Source: Paenibacillus sp. FJAT-26967
GTDB lineage: Bacteria > Bacillota > Bacilli > Paenibacillales > NBRC-103111
Direction: 5' to 3'
Length of the DNA: 64,000 nucleotides
Assembly: GCF_001541095.1 (NCBI RefSeq)
Contig: NZ_LMXH01000002.1
Location: 758,671-822,670 of the forward strand
Made by a program: the position numbers and the translations under genes. A model generated the notes under the pieces. It saw only the letters and a list, made by a program, of their open reading frames with translations, was not told the DNA's origin and did not search any database. Position 1 is the stretch's first letter, and every line of letters starts with the position of its first letter. Positions 50,272 through 60,209 of the stretch are shown in pieces.

Positions 50272-53200
50272 ATGCAAGAGAACACACCCCCTGTAATCCC
50301 ACAGCCCAAAACGTATGGACCGCTCGGGAATCTTCCCGTGCTCAAATTAGATGAACCGAATCAGTCGCTGCTCAAACTTTCTTATGAGTATGGACCGATT
50401 TTCAGACTCGATTTTCCAGGCGGAAGAAGCGATCTATACATATCCAGTCAAGAATTAGTGTCCGATGCCTGCGACGAGTCCAGATTTGACAAGCAGGTCT
50501 GGACTCCTTTGCAGAAGGTCCGGGCTTTTGCAGGCGACGGGCTGTTTACAAGTTGGACAGAGGAAACAAATTGGCAGAAAGCTCATCATATTCTTCTGCC
50601 CAGTTTCAGCCAAAGGGCTATGCAGGGCTATCATCATATAATGGTGGATATTGCCGTCCAGCTTATCCAGAAGTGGGCGCGGCTCAATCCCGACGAGAGT
50701 GTGGATGTCCCTGAGGATATGACCCGCCTGACGCTGGATACCATCGGATTATGCGGGTTCAATTACCGCTTTAACAGCTTTTACCGTGAGCAGCCGCACC
50801 CTTTTATCCTCAGTATGGTACGGGCTTTGGATGAAGCGATGGGTCAGCTTACCCGGCTCGGAATCCAGGACAAACTGATGGTCATGACGAAGCGGCAGTT
50901 CAAGCGCGACATCGAGACGATGTTTTCACTCGTGGATAAGATTATCGCGGAGCGCAAAGCGAGCGGAGCTGCGGAAGCGGAAGACCTGCTTTCACGCATG
51001 CTGACGAGTAAAGACCCCGAGACAGGCGAGGGCCTGGATGACGAGAACATCCGGTACCAGATCATTACCTTCCTAATCGCGGGGCATGAGACGACAAGCG
51101 GGCTGTTATCCTTTGCCGTATATTATCTCCTGCGTAATCCGGATAAACTGCAAAAGGCGTATGAAGAGGTAGATCGCGTTCTGACAGATTCGGCCCCTTC
51201 TTACAAGCAGGTTCTCGATCTCAAATATATACGCATGATTCTGAATGAATCTCTGCGCCTCTGGCCGACGGCTCCGGCATTCTCGGTGTATGCCAAAGAA
51301 GATACTCTGCTTGCCGGTAAGTATCCATTGAAGAAAGGAGAGAATGTCAATATCATCATCCCCAAACTTCACCGGGATCCCCAAGCCTGGGGGGAAGACG
51401 TAGAGGCGTTCCGGCCGGAACGCTTCGAAGATCCGAGTCAGGTTCCGCAGGATGCTTTCAAACCTTTCGGGAACGGGCAGCGCGCTTGTATCGGACAGCA
51501 GTTTGCCCTGCATGAGGCGGTGCTCGTCCTCGGGATGATTCTTAAACATTTTGAAATCATAGACGCAAGCAACTACCAGCTCAAGATCAAAGAAACGCTG
51601 ACCCTGAAACCCGACCAGTTTAAAATCCGCATACGCAGCCGCGCTCAAATATCTTGGTCTGTTCAGAATGAAGCGCAAGCGGCAGAGACTTCGGATAAAC
51701 AGGCCAAGGCATCAGCGGCCGCCTCCATCATTGGAGGAGCGGAACACTTGCCACTCTTAGTCCTGTACGGATCAAATTTAGGTACAGCGGAAGGCATTGC
51801 ACGTGAACTGGCGGATATTGCCCGTATGCATGGGGTCAGCAGCGAGGTTGCTCCCCTGAACAAACGGTTAGGCAATCTGCCGACCGAAGGGGCTGTACTG
51901 ATCGTGACCGCTTCCTATAACGGCAAGCCGCCAAGTAACGCGCGTGATTTTGTGGAATGGCTGGAGCGGGTAGAGCAGGATGAACTGCGAGGCGTCAAAT
52001 ATGCCGTATTTGGTTGCGGGGACCGCAACTGGGCCGGAACTTACCAGGATGTTCCCAGATTTATCGACGAACAGCTCGCTCTAAAAGGTGCAACAAGACT
52101 ATCCGAGCGGGGAGAAGCAGATGCGAGCGGCGACTTCGAGCAGCAGCTGGAGCAGTGGCGGGAGCGGATGTGGTCGGATGTGATGGATGCCTTTGGACTG
52201 AAGCTTGATCACAAAGCCGAGAAAGAACGCAGCACGCTCAACGTCCAGTTCGTCAGCGGGATTGCCGTAGCGCCGCTAGCTGAGTCCTATGACGCTGTTC
52301 ATGCAGAAGTGTTGGTTAACCGGGAGCTCCAGAATCCGGAAAGTGACCGGCACACCAGGCATATTGAAGTGGCGCTGCCTGATGGGGCCACGTACCGAGA
52401 AGGCGATCATCTCGGAGTCCTTCCGAGGAACAGCAAAGAGAATGTCAAGCGGGTACTGAACAGATTCGGGTTGAATGGAAACGACCAGCTGATTCTAACG
52501 GCAAGCGGGCGCAGCGCGGCGCATCTTCCTCTGGAGCGTCCGGTCAGTCTCTACGATCTGCTCAGTCATAGTGTAGAGGTTCAAGAATCTGCTACGCGTG
52601 CGCAATTGCGCGAATTAATCGCTTATACCACCTGTCCGCCTCATAAAAAAGAACTGGAAGCCTTATTAAGTGAGGGAGTGTATAAAGAGCAGGTATTCAA
52701 AGCGAGAATTTCTATGCTGGACCTGCTTGAGAAATACGAAGCATGTGAAATGCCGTTCGATCGTTTTCTGGAGCTGCTGCCGCCGCTGAAAGCCAGATAT
52801 TATTCGATTTCCAGTTCTCCTCACGTCAATCCGGAGAAGGCCAGCATTACGGTAGGTGTTGTAGAAGGACCTGCGCGGAGCGGATTGGGGGAATATCGCG
52901 GTGTTGCTTCCAACTACTTGGCTGAGCGTCAGCCGGGGGAAGATATCCTGATGTTTATCCGCACGCCGGAATCCGGATTTCAGCTGCCGGAAGACCCGGA
53001 GACACCGATAATTATGGTGGGTCCGGGAACAGGCGTTGCACCTTTCCGCGGATTCTTGCAGGCGAGAATGGCCATGAAGATGAAAGGCAAGCTTCTTGGA
53101 GAAGCGCATCTTTATTTTGGCTGCAGGAATGAAGCTGATTTCATTTACCGGGATGAACTCGAGCAGTATGAACGAGATGGAATTGTCACACTCCATACGG

Positions 53201-53463
53201 CCTTTTCCCGTGCGGAAGGCGCGCCCAAAACGTATGTTCAGCATTTGATGGAGCAGGATTTAAATAAGTTAATCGGTATGCTGGATAACGGCGGAAGGCT
53301 CTACATTTGTGGTGACGGCAGCCGGATGGCTCCCGATGTAGAAGCGGTCATCAAGAAAGCCTACCAGAATGAGCATGATGTAAGTGAACAAGAAGCGCAA
53401 GACTGGCTTCAGAGCCTTCAAACGGAGGGCCGTTACGCGAAGGATGTCTGGACAGGTATTTGA
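50272..53463 (+). CDS. Bifunctional cytochrome P450/NADPH-P450 reductase, CYP102A (P450 BM3) type
   Basis: A 1063-residue fusion very close in layout to Bacillus megaterium P450 BM3 (1049 residues). The P450 part has [10 protein letters not shown] (substrate-gating Phe), AGHETTSG in helix I, ESLRLW and heme loop [15 protein letters not shown] with ligand Cys406. The BM3 substrate-carboxylate pair (Arg47, Tyr51) is kept in [10 protein letters not shown]. The reductase starts near residue 490 with FMN loop [10 protein letters not shown], then FAD motif RYYSISSSP and NADPH motif [12 protein letters not shown] near 917. It should hydroxylate medium- to long-chain fatty acids near the omega end with NADPH, soluble in the cytosol. 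It is divergent from a LysR regulator. Confidence 0.95.
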   Translation: MQENTPPVIPQPKTYGPLGNLPVLKLDEPNQSLLKLSYEYGPIFRLDFPGGRSDLYISSQELVSDACDESRFDKQVWTPLQKVRAFAGDGLFTSWTEETNWQKAHHILLPSFSQRAMQGYHHIMVDIAVQLIQKWARLNPDESVDVPEDMTRLTLDTIGLCGFNYRFNSFYREQPHPFILSMVRALDEAMGQLTRLGIQDKLMVMTKRQFKRDIETMFSLVDKIIAERKASGAAEAEDLLSRMLTSKDPETGEGLDDENIRYQIITFLIAGHETTSGLLSFAVYYLLRNPDKLQKAYEEVDRVLTDSAPSYKQVLDLKYIRMILNESLRLWPTAPAFSVYAKEDTLLAGKYPLKKGENVNIIIPKLHRDPQAWGEDVEAFRPERFEDPSQVPQDAFKPFGNGQRACIGQQFALHEAVLVLGMILKHFEIIDASNYQLKIKETLTLKPDQFKIRIRSRAQISWSVQNEAQAAETSDKQAKASAAASIIGGAEHLPLLVLYGSNLGTAEGIARELADIARMHGVSSEVAPLNKRLGNLPTEGAVLIVTASYNGKPPSNARDFVEWLERVEQDELRGVKYAVFGCGDRNWAGTYQDVPRFIDEQLALKGATRLSERGEADASGDFEQQLEQWRERMWSDVMDAFGLKLDHKAEKERSTLNVQFVSGIAVAPLAESYDAVHAEVLVNRELQNPESDRHTRHIEVALPDGATYREGDHLGVLPRNSKENVKRVLNRFGLNGNDQLILTASGRSAAHLPLERPVSLYDLLSHSVEVQESATRAQLRELIAYTTCPPHKKELEALLSEGVYKEQVFKARISMLDLLEKYEACEMPFDRFLELLPPLKARYYSISSSPHVNPEKASITVGVVEGPARSGLGEYRGVASNYLAERQPGEDILMFIRTPESGFQLPEDPETPIIMVGPGTGVAPFRGFLQARMAMKMKGKLLGEAHLYFGCRNEADFIYRDELEQYERDGIVTLHTAFSRAEGAPKTYVQHLMEQDLNKLIGMLDNGGRLYICGDGSRMAPDVEAVIKKAYQNEHDVSEQEAQDWLQSLQTEGRYAKDVWTGI

Positions 53464-53491
53464 CTGATAAAGAATTAATTTACTAAATAAT

Positions 53492-53531
53492 AGAGTCGGC
53501 GTTCTAGCATTAGAACGACTGACTCTTTTTT
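53492..53531 (+). terminator. Terminator of the P450 gene
   Basis: AGAGTC/GACTCT and GTTCTA/TAGAAC form a two-part stem-loop followed by TTTTTT. Confidence 0.85.
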
Positions 53532-53812
53532 CGCGCACAGAAAATGGGGTTGTTCAAGGTTGTTATTGAATTTTATTGATTATGAGCAATATACTGGAAA
53601 TTGATAACCTTGTATAATGAAAGGAATCTAAAGGAAGTTTAAATGAAACCGTACCCACATAATAGAAAATCGTCCTCGCATATGGGTGTATAAGTCTGTT
53701 ATACTTAAAAATATAAATATTGTTAACAAAATAGACACGAATTTCGTCGAAAAAAAGTAAAATTTTAGAGGTAAAAATCCGATATAGTATTGAAAAGGAG
53801 AGGAGTACTTAC
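53532..53812 (+). other. Upstream region of the haem-oxygenase-like gene
   Basis: An AT-rich stretch of about 280 bases. It contains a 16-codon ORF (53643-53693, MKPYPHNRKSSSHMGV) behind AAAGGAAG, which may be fortuitous, a TTGTTAACAA palindrome (53722-53731), and TATAGT (53783-53788) as a possible -10. No confident promoter pair. Confidence 0.35.
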
Positions 53813-54451
53813 ATGACAACAGTAGCGAATTCAGAATTGGTAATCTCCAGAATCAGCAGTATCATTTCATCCGAGCTGGACCGTGTTAAAAGAGAGAATA
53901 ATTTCTTCCAGAACTTCCCTAGCGAGAAAAAAGCAGAATCTTTCGAATGGTGCAGCAACCTCTATCATTTGTCGAAACACTTCGGGGAACTGCTCAAACT
54001 TAGATGGGAACGTTTCCCGGATGTTGAACATGAAGTATTCTCTACTCATTACGATGAAGAGAAAGATCATGCAGAAATGCTCCGCAAATGGATGATCGGA
54101 ATCGGATTAGATGATCCTGAATTGCATAAAGCTAATTATGAAACCGAACATTTTATTTCTCTCCAATACCGTGCAGTAGCAGCAATGGATGAGAATCTTT
54201 CCCTGCTGATCATCAATAGCACAAGCGAAGGCTTTGCTCATGCTGTCTATCTGCATGCTTATAAAATTCTTCAAGAGATCGGATTCTCCAATCTCGAATA
54301 CTGGGCGATTCACTGTGAAGCAGATGAAGAACACAGTGATGTCTATCACCTGATCAAAGACATGAGTGTGCAGCAACTGGAAGAAGCTGAGCATCTGGTG
54401 AAATATACTTGCAACACACTGGATGTCATGCTTGATTCCTGGCTCAAATAA
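53813..54451 (+). CDS. Haem-oxygenase-like (TENA/HDO-type) putative diiron or iron-dependent enzyme
   Basis: A 212-residue all-helical protein of the haem-oxygenase-like fold. Acidic/histidine pairs sit where diiron members of this superfamily (UndA, SznF, BesC, CADD) bind metal: THYDEEKDHAEML (E82/E83, H86), STSEGFAHAVY (E139, H143) and HCEADEEHSDVY (E169/E172, H174, D176). Such enzymes oxidatively cleave fatty acids or amino acids or make N-oxides. AAAAGGAGAGGAG precedes the ATG. It is followed after 24 bases by a STAS-like gene. The reaction is unknown; a metal-free role is possible. Confidence 0.65.
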   Translation: MTTVANSELVISRISSIISSELDRVKRENNFFQNFPSEKKAESFEWCSNLYHLSKHFGELLKLRWERFPDVEHEVFSTHYDEEKDHAEMLRKWMIGIGLDDPELHKANYETEHFISLQYRAVAAMDENLSLLIINSTSEGFAHAVYLHAYKILQEIGFSNLEYWAIHCEADEEHSDVYHLIKDMSVQQLEEAEHLVKYTCNTLDVMLDSWLK

Positions 54452-54475
54452 ATTCTGAAAAGAGGTTTTTTTCTC

Positions 54476-54925
54476 GTGAGTGTTAATTTGAATAATAAGT
54501 TTCGTTTCCATTTGGACAGCGTCAACAAAGTATTCTCTTGGCAGGTCGTAGATAACTTAACGGTAGAAGAAGCGACGGAAGCCGCGAGAATTATTCTGGA
54601 AACCGTACAAATCAACTCCAAAACGGAGAAAATCAAATTGCTGGTGGACAACCGGTTTATGGAACGCGAAGGTCATCCCATCGTGTTCACTCCTGAAGTC
54701 AACAGCATCTGGGAAGAAGCACAGCGCAACGTATTCCCTCATCTGACTAAAGTAGCCGTCCTGTGCAGCGGGTCGATTATGAAGATGCAGATGGACCGGA
54801 TTTCGAGAAATTCGAATATTTCGGAGATTAACAAAAGCTTCTGGAATAAAGAAGATGCTGTTATGCTCAAAGAAGCTTTCGATTTCCTGGAGATTCCATC
54901 CAACGCGCTAGTACAAAGCAAATAA
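54476..54925 (+). CDS. STAS-like/SpoIIAA-like small protein
   Basis: A 149-residue protein starting at GTG 54476 behind AGAGG. The pattern NLTVEEATEAARIILETVQ, EKIKLLVDNRFME, HLTKVAVLCSGSIMKMQM and NKEDAVMLKEAFDFLEI follows SpoIIAA/STAS-like proteins. They have a four-stranded sheet with helices and an ending typical of 'F-x-x-E-x-x-A-x-x-W/F-L'. There is no conserved phosphorylatable serine that I can point to. It is translationally close to the haem-oxygenase-like gene and probably acts with it. Confidence 0.6.
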   Translation: MSVNLNNKFRFHLDSVNKVFSWQVVDNLTVEEATEAARIILETVQINSKTEKIKLLVDNRFMEREGHPIVFTPEVNSIWEEAQRNVFPHLTKVAVLCSGSIMKMQMDRISRNSNISEINKSFWNKEDAVMLKEAFDFLEIPSNALVQSK

Positions 54926-54941
54926 GAACAGAGTAAACAGC

Positions 54942-55013
54942 AGCACCCTCAGGAACAACGCCAGATACCCGGAAAGGGCTTAAATGGTGGTGAATTCTGG
55001 GGGTGTTTTTTTT
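54942..55013 (+). terminator. Terminator with large loop
   Basis: CACCCTCAG and CTGGGGGTG pair with one mismatch and are followed by eight Ts. The intervening roughly 40 bases may form an inner hairpin. Confidence 0.65.
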
Positions 55014-55130
55014 GATCGCTTTTGATTTTACTGCCTATGGGGGTAGGTTGCATAAAAGCGATACGGGGTAAACAAAGTTAACTGACTTGCTTTTGCATGT
55101 CCTGTCAGCTAAGCTGAAGATTGCCGTGAA

Positions 55131-55232
55131 ATGATGATTGGACAGAACTTGCAACTGTGCGCAGGTTTACCTCCACCGGATTTAGTGAATAATTTAAAAG
55201 AATTTTGGAAGAAGAGATGTAAAGAGGAGTGA
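55131..55232 (+). CDS. Possible 33-residue small protein
   Basis: An ORF MMIGQNLQLCAGLPPPD... ending EFWKKRCKEE. Its stop overlaps the AGGAG site of the following gene (55226-55230), and its C-terminus (LPPPDLVNNLKEFWKKRCK) resembles the next protein's (LPEHTVIEFWKKELIK). No good ribosome site is seen, so it could also be a decayed duplicate of the downstream gene. Confidence 0.35.
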   Translation: MMIGQNLQLCAGLPPPDLVNNLKEFWKKRCKEE

Positions 55233-55238
55233 GGCAAA

Positions 55239-55457
55239 GTGAACAATTCGGAACCGACCCAGGAAGAAATCCAAGAACTATCAAATATTGTTAAAAATTC
55301 TGTATCTATGGAGTTAAGAGTGAAGGACTCCGAAGTGGAAGTAAGTATTAAAAAAATGATGAAATACGGATTTGTCTTTAAAAATTCATGGGCTTCTATG
55401 AAATTGCCAGAGCACACGGTAATCGAATTTTGGAAAAAAGAATTAATTAAAATGTAA
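55239..55457 (+). CDS. Small protein of unknown function (72 aa)
   Basis: This begins MNNSEPTQEEIQELSNIVKN at GTG 55239, ten bases after AGGAG, and ends IEFWKKELIKM just before a terminator. It is charged and helical, with no signal or transmembrane segment. It shares the EFWKK tail with the tiny ORF upstream. No family recognised. Confidence 0.6.
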   Translation: MNNSEPTQEEIQELSNIVKNSVSMELRVKDSEVEVSIKKMMKYGFVFKNSWASMKLPEHTVIEFWKKELIKM

Positions 55458-55477
55458 ATTCCCATATACATCTAATA

Positions 55478-55506
55478 AACCGCGGATTGCTGTCCGCGGC
55501 TTTTTT
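55478..55506. terminator. Intrinsic terminator
   Basis: CCGCGGA and TCCGCGG flank TTGCTG and are followed by TTTTTT. Confidence 0.88.
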
Positions 55507-55696
55507 GTGATTTTTTAATGCAATCAGAAAGGTAATAAATGTATCCATCCGATATCGTATAACTCCCTTTTCTCCAAGAGAGTCAAAGGAGAACTGAAGG
55601 AAGTACAAGGTTGATTGGATTCGTTGTAAAGAAAGGGAGCGAGTCCGTTATGCAGTTTTTAATCTGATAAAGAAGGCTCTTATTAAAAGATAATGC

Positions 55697-56008
55697 CTAA
55701 GGCTGATTCGCAGTCATCGCGGCTAGAACACTTTCCAGTTTGTTATGAAGAATCCACTCTTTCCTTGCCACTTCTTTGAGGGTATCGCGTACACTTGCAT
55801 TGACCGCCAGGAGGTCGCTAATGGTTACCGGAGGAGGTGTCACACCCGGCAGCGTGCCAAGTACATACTGTAGTTTCTCCCCTTCGGCATTGATTATATG
55901 AGCGAGACCGATTTCCTCCAAGGCAATGGAAGCAAGCAGCAGATTAATGGAGGCATCAAAGGTTAGGGTAATGGTTGGGGTTATGTTCGGGATGTTAGCC
56001 TGGGACAT
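55697..56008 (-). CDS. Stand-alone exosporium leader-domain protein (103 aa)
   Basis: A 103-residue protein consisting only of the helical module found at the N-terminus of the collagen-like protein at 56106: [49 protein letters not shown], then [16 protein letters not shown] and [18 protein letters not shown] precedes the ATG. A CATATATTA word (56043-56051), matching the sigma-K -10 consensus CATAnnnTA on the minus strand, suggests expression in the mother cell late in sporulation. It may assemble with the collagen-like proteins on the spore surface. The role is inferred. Confidence 0.7.
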   Translation of the reverse strand: MSQANIPNITPTITLTFDASINLLLASIALEEIGLAHIINAEGEKLQYVLGTLPGVTPPPVTISDLLAVNASVRDTLKEVARKEWILHNKLESVLAAMTANQP

Positions 56009-56042
56009 CTAAATCACTCCTCCGTGATAGTGCGTACAAAAG

Positions 56043-56051
56043 TAATATATG
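56043..56051 (-). promoter_or_regulatory. Sigma-K-like -10 element
   Basis: CATATATTA on the minus strand fits CATAnnnTA. No AC dinucleotide is at the ideal -35 spacing, so the match is partial. Confidence 0.4.
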
Positions 56052-56105
56052 TGAGGCAGGAGCCTGGGGATACAGGAAAGTTGTGCACGGATCTCCACGA
56101 ATGAG

Positions 56106-57707
<1,602 letters not shown>

Positions 57708-57737
57708 ATTCGAGCAGCTCCTTCTTACGGCATGGAA

Positions 57738-57765
57738 TAGTGTATGTCTTATCTATAATCTCCGT
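57738..57765 (-). promoter_or_regulatory. Sigma-K-type promoter of the collagen-like gene
   Basis: On the minus strand, AC (57764-57765) is followed after 17 bases by CATACACTA (57738-57746), matching the sigma-K pattern AC-N16/17-CATAnnnTA. It lies about 30 bases upstream of the start codon. The same CATACACTA word precedes the leader-domain gene at 61864. Confidence 0.65.
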
Positions 57766-57955
57766 ATAGTTATACCTGCTCTTCCGGGTACAATTCCGCT
57801 TCCGCTTATAAGGTCTGGATGAAAGAGGATCTTTGTAGTGATATTTTACAGTCCGGAGAATAAATTAGGTGATAAAAGGGAATGCGCAGGGTGTACTTAA
57901 TACATGAAAAAAAGTGTGTGTACACGTAACAATACCGTTAAGAGGGAGTGCTGAC

Positions 57956-59104
57956 GTGGAGCGGAAAACGTTGTCGCTTTGTATTATAGTTAAAAATGAA
58001 GAACAATGGATAAGGCGCTGTCTTTCAAGTGTCAAAGAATTTGTGGATGAGATGATCATTGTGGATACAGGGTCCACGGATCGCACCCCGGATATCGCCC
58101 GCTCGCTTGGAGCGGGCGTTTATTCTTTTCCGTGGAACGGGAATTTTGCGGAAGCACGTAACTACGGAATAATCAAAGCTTCAGGAGATTGGATTCTTTG
58201 GCTGGACGCAGATGAGGAAGTGGATGCCGCCCAAGCTCATCATCTGCGCGAAGTGCTCGATCTGGAACACGTCAATATCGCGTGTATAGAGCTCATTAAT
58301 TTCTATGGGCATTCGCCGCCTCATCCGGATCGTCTTTATCGGTTGGCGCATCATCGTCTATTCCGTAACCGGATAGGACTGCAATTCAAAGGGGCTATTC
58401 ACGAACAGCTTAACGTGGATGATGTACTGGAGGATTTAACTGATACACCGAATCTGGGCGTTAAAGTCTACCACTATGGATATTTGGAACATGTGACACG
58501 AAGCAAATCCAAGTTTCAACGCAATCTCTCCATGCTTCTTAAAGCTTCGGAAGGCAAAGATCCGGATCCTTGGGTCGAGTACCATATAGCAAGTGAATAT
58601 TATCGAATAAACGATTACCCGCTGACCTTCGAACATGTTAACCGATCTATCGTCCAATTTTTACAGAAAAGGATCACGCCTCCATCCATGCTGTATAAAC
58701 TGAAGTATGCTTCGCTGATTTTGACTGGAAGCTATGATGGAGCATGGCCTGCGATTGAAAAAGCCATTGCTTTGTATCCGGATTATGTGGATTTGCATTT
58801 CTATAAAGGTGTCATTTTGTTGAATAAAGACAGAATTAAAGAAGCGATTGGAGCCTTTGAGCACTGTTTGGCACTAGGAGAAGACAATTTGAATTATCTC
58901 ACACTCAAAGGACTTGGATCTTTTCAGCCCTACTATTACCTCGGGCAATGCTATGAAAAGCAAAAGAAATGGAACGATGCAAAAGACTCTTATGCCGCAG
59001 CGCTCAAACTTTCACCGGATCATCCAGAAGCAAGTTGGGCTTACAGACGGCTGAGCCGACTGGAAGAAGACAGCGTTAAGGAGGAAGAACGGAGCCAGCC
59101 ATGA
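57956..59104 (+). CDS. Family 2 glycosyltransferase with C-terminal TPR repeats (first of three)
   Basis: This 382-residue protein has a GT-A domain: LSLCIIVKNEEQWIRRCL, DEMIIVDTGSTDRTPDIA, FAEARNYGI and the DxD motif in LWLDADEEVD. The acceptor-side motif KGAIHEQL comes near residue 140, and TPR-like helices (ALYPDYVDLHFYKGVILLNKD, YYYLGQCYEKQKKWNDAKDSY) lie beyond about 230. GTG 57956 follows AAGAGGGAG. Glycosyltransferases of this SunS-like architecture modify proteins or peptides. Its position back to back with a Thr-rich collagen-like protein suggests spore glycoprotein glycosylation. It overlaps the next gene by ATGA. Confidence 0.88.
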   Translation: MERKTLSLCIIVKNEEQWIRRCLSSVKEFVDEMIIVDTGSTDRTPDIARSLGAGVYSFPWNGNFAEARNYGIIKASGDWILWLDADEEVDAAQAHHLREVLDLEHVNIACIELINFYGHSPPHPDRLYRLAHHRLFRNRIGLQFKGAIHEQLNVDDVLEDLTDTPNLGVKVYHYGYLEHVTRSKSKFQRNLSMLLKASEGKDPDPWVEYHIASEYYRINDYPLTFEHVNRSIVQFLQKRITPPSMLYKLKYASLILTGSYDGAWPAIEKAIALYPDYVDLHFYKGVILLNKDRIKEAIGAFEHCLALGEDNLNYLTLKGLGSFQPYYYLGQCYEKQKKWNDAKDSYAAALKLSPDHPEASWAYRRLSRLEEDSVKEEERSQP

Positions 59105-60183
59105 TTACAATCAGCTTATGTATGATCGTTCGTGACGAAGAGAAGACCCTGGCAAGAATCCTGCAATCCGTAGGAGACATTGTAGATGAAATCATCATTG
59201 TGGACACGGGTTCTACGGATAAGACCAAAGAGATCGCTTTTCTTTTCACGGATAATGTGTATGACTTTGTGTGGGTCGAAGATTTTGCCGCAGCTCGCAA
59301 TTTTTCTTTCTCTAAAGCTACACAATCCCACATCCTGTGGCTGGATGCAGACGACATTTTAAAAGAAGAAGATCGTGTGGGGCTTAAGCTGCTTAAACAA
59401 ACCTTGTCCCCAGACATAGATCGTGTCACAATGCCCTATAATCTGGCCTTTGACGGAGAGGGTAAAGTTACTTCAAGCTTACGCAGGAACCGGCTTGTAA
59501 GGAGGGAATGCGGATTCCAGTGGATAGGGCCTGTGCATGAATATTTGGCCGTTTCCGGAAACTATCTGGACAGTGATGTCTGCATTACACACCATAAGCA
59601 GAAGTCTCATACGGACCGCAATTTACAAATTTACCGCAAACGGCAGCAAGCAGGAGAGCAATTCTCAGTACGCGACCTGTATTATTTCGCAAATGAACTA
59701 AAAGATCATGCCCTGTACGAGGAAGCGGCCGGTTATTACGATGCTATGCTGAACACGGGTCAGGGATGGATTGAAGATAACATTCAAGCTTGTCTGAAAC
59801 TATCCGAATGCTATACGCATCTGACCAATCAGACGAAGAGATTTGAGTCTCTGACACGGGCGCTGCGTTATGAAACACCACGTCCCGAAGTGTCTTGCGC
59901 GCTCGGAAACTATTTTATAGAGGAAGAGAAGTATGAGACTGCTATATTCTGGTACCAACAGGCGATCAGTATAACCCCTGCTGAAACAATGGGGATGATG
60001 AACCGGACCGCTTCTACCTGGTATCCACATCTGCAGCTTTGCTTATGCTATGACCGGATCGGTGAGTATAAGCAAGCTTTTGAGCATAACGAACGGGCGC
60101 TTCAAAGCAGCCCTGCCCATCCCAGTATGCTGTATAACCGCAATTATTTTCGGACTGCACACAATCTAGTGGCAAGTGAGTAG
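59101..60183 (+). CDS. Family 2 glycosyltransferase with TPR repeats (second of three)
   Basis: A 360-residue paralogue of the preceding protein: ISLCMIVRDEEKTLARIL, DEIIIVDTGSTDKTKEIA, DFAAARNFSFSKA, LWLDADDIL, acceptor-side motif WIGPVHEYL, then TPR-like helices (ALYEEAAGYYDAML, LGNYFIEEEKYETAIFWYQQAI). The catalytic aspartates are present. The start overlaps the previous stop by four bases, so translation is coupled. It probably adds the next sugar to the same acceptor. Confidence 0.88.
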   Translation: MITISLCMIVRDEEKTLARILQSVGDIVDEIIIVDTGSTDKTKEIAFLFTDNVYDFVWVEDFAAARNFSFSKATQSHILWLDADDILKEEDRVGLKLLKQTLSPDIDRVTMPYNLAFDGEGKVTSSLRRNRLVRRECGFQWIGPVHEYLAVSGNYLDSDVCITHHKQKSHTDRNLQIYRKRQQAGEQFSVRDLYYFANELKDHALYEEAAGYYDAMLNTGQGWIEDNIQACLKLSECYTHLTNQTKRFESLTRALRYETPRPEVSCALGNYFIEEEKYETAIFWYQQAISITPAETMGMMNRTASTWYPHLQLCLCYDRIGEYKQAFEHNERALQSSPAHPSMLYNRNYFRTAHNLVASE

Positions 60184-60209
60184 TGAATTCATAGGAGGGG
60201 GCTGACCGA

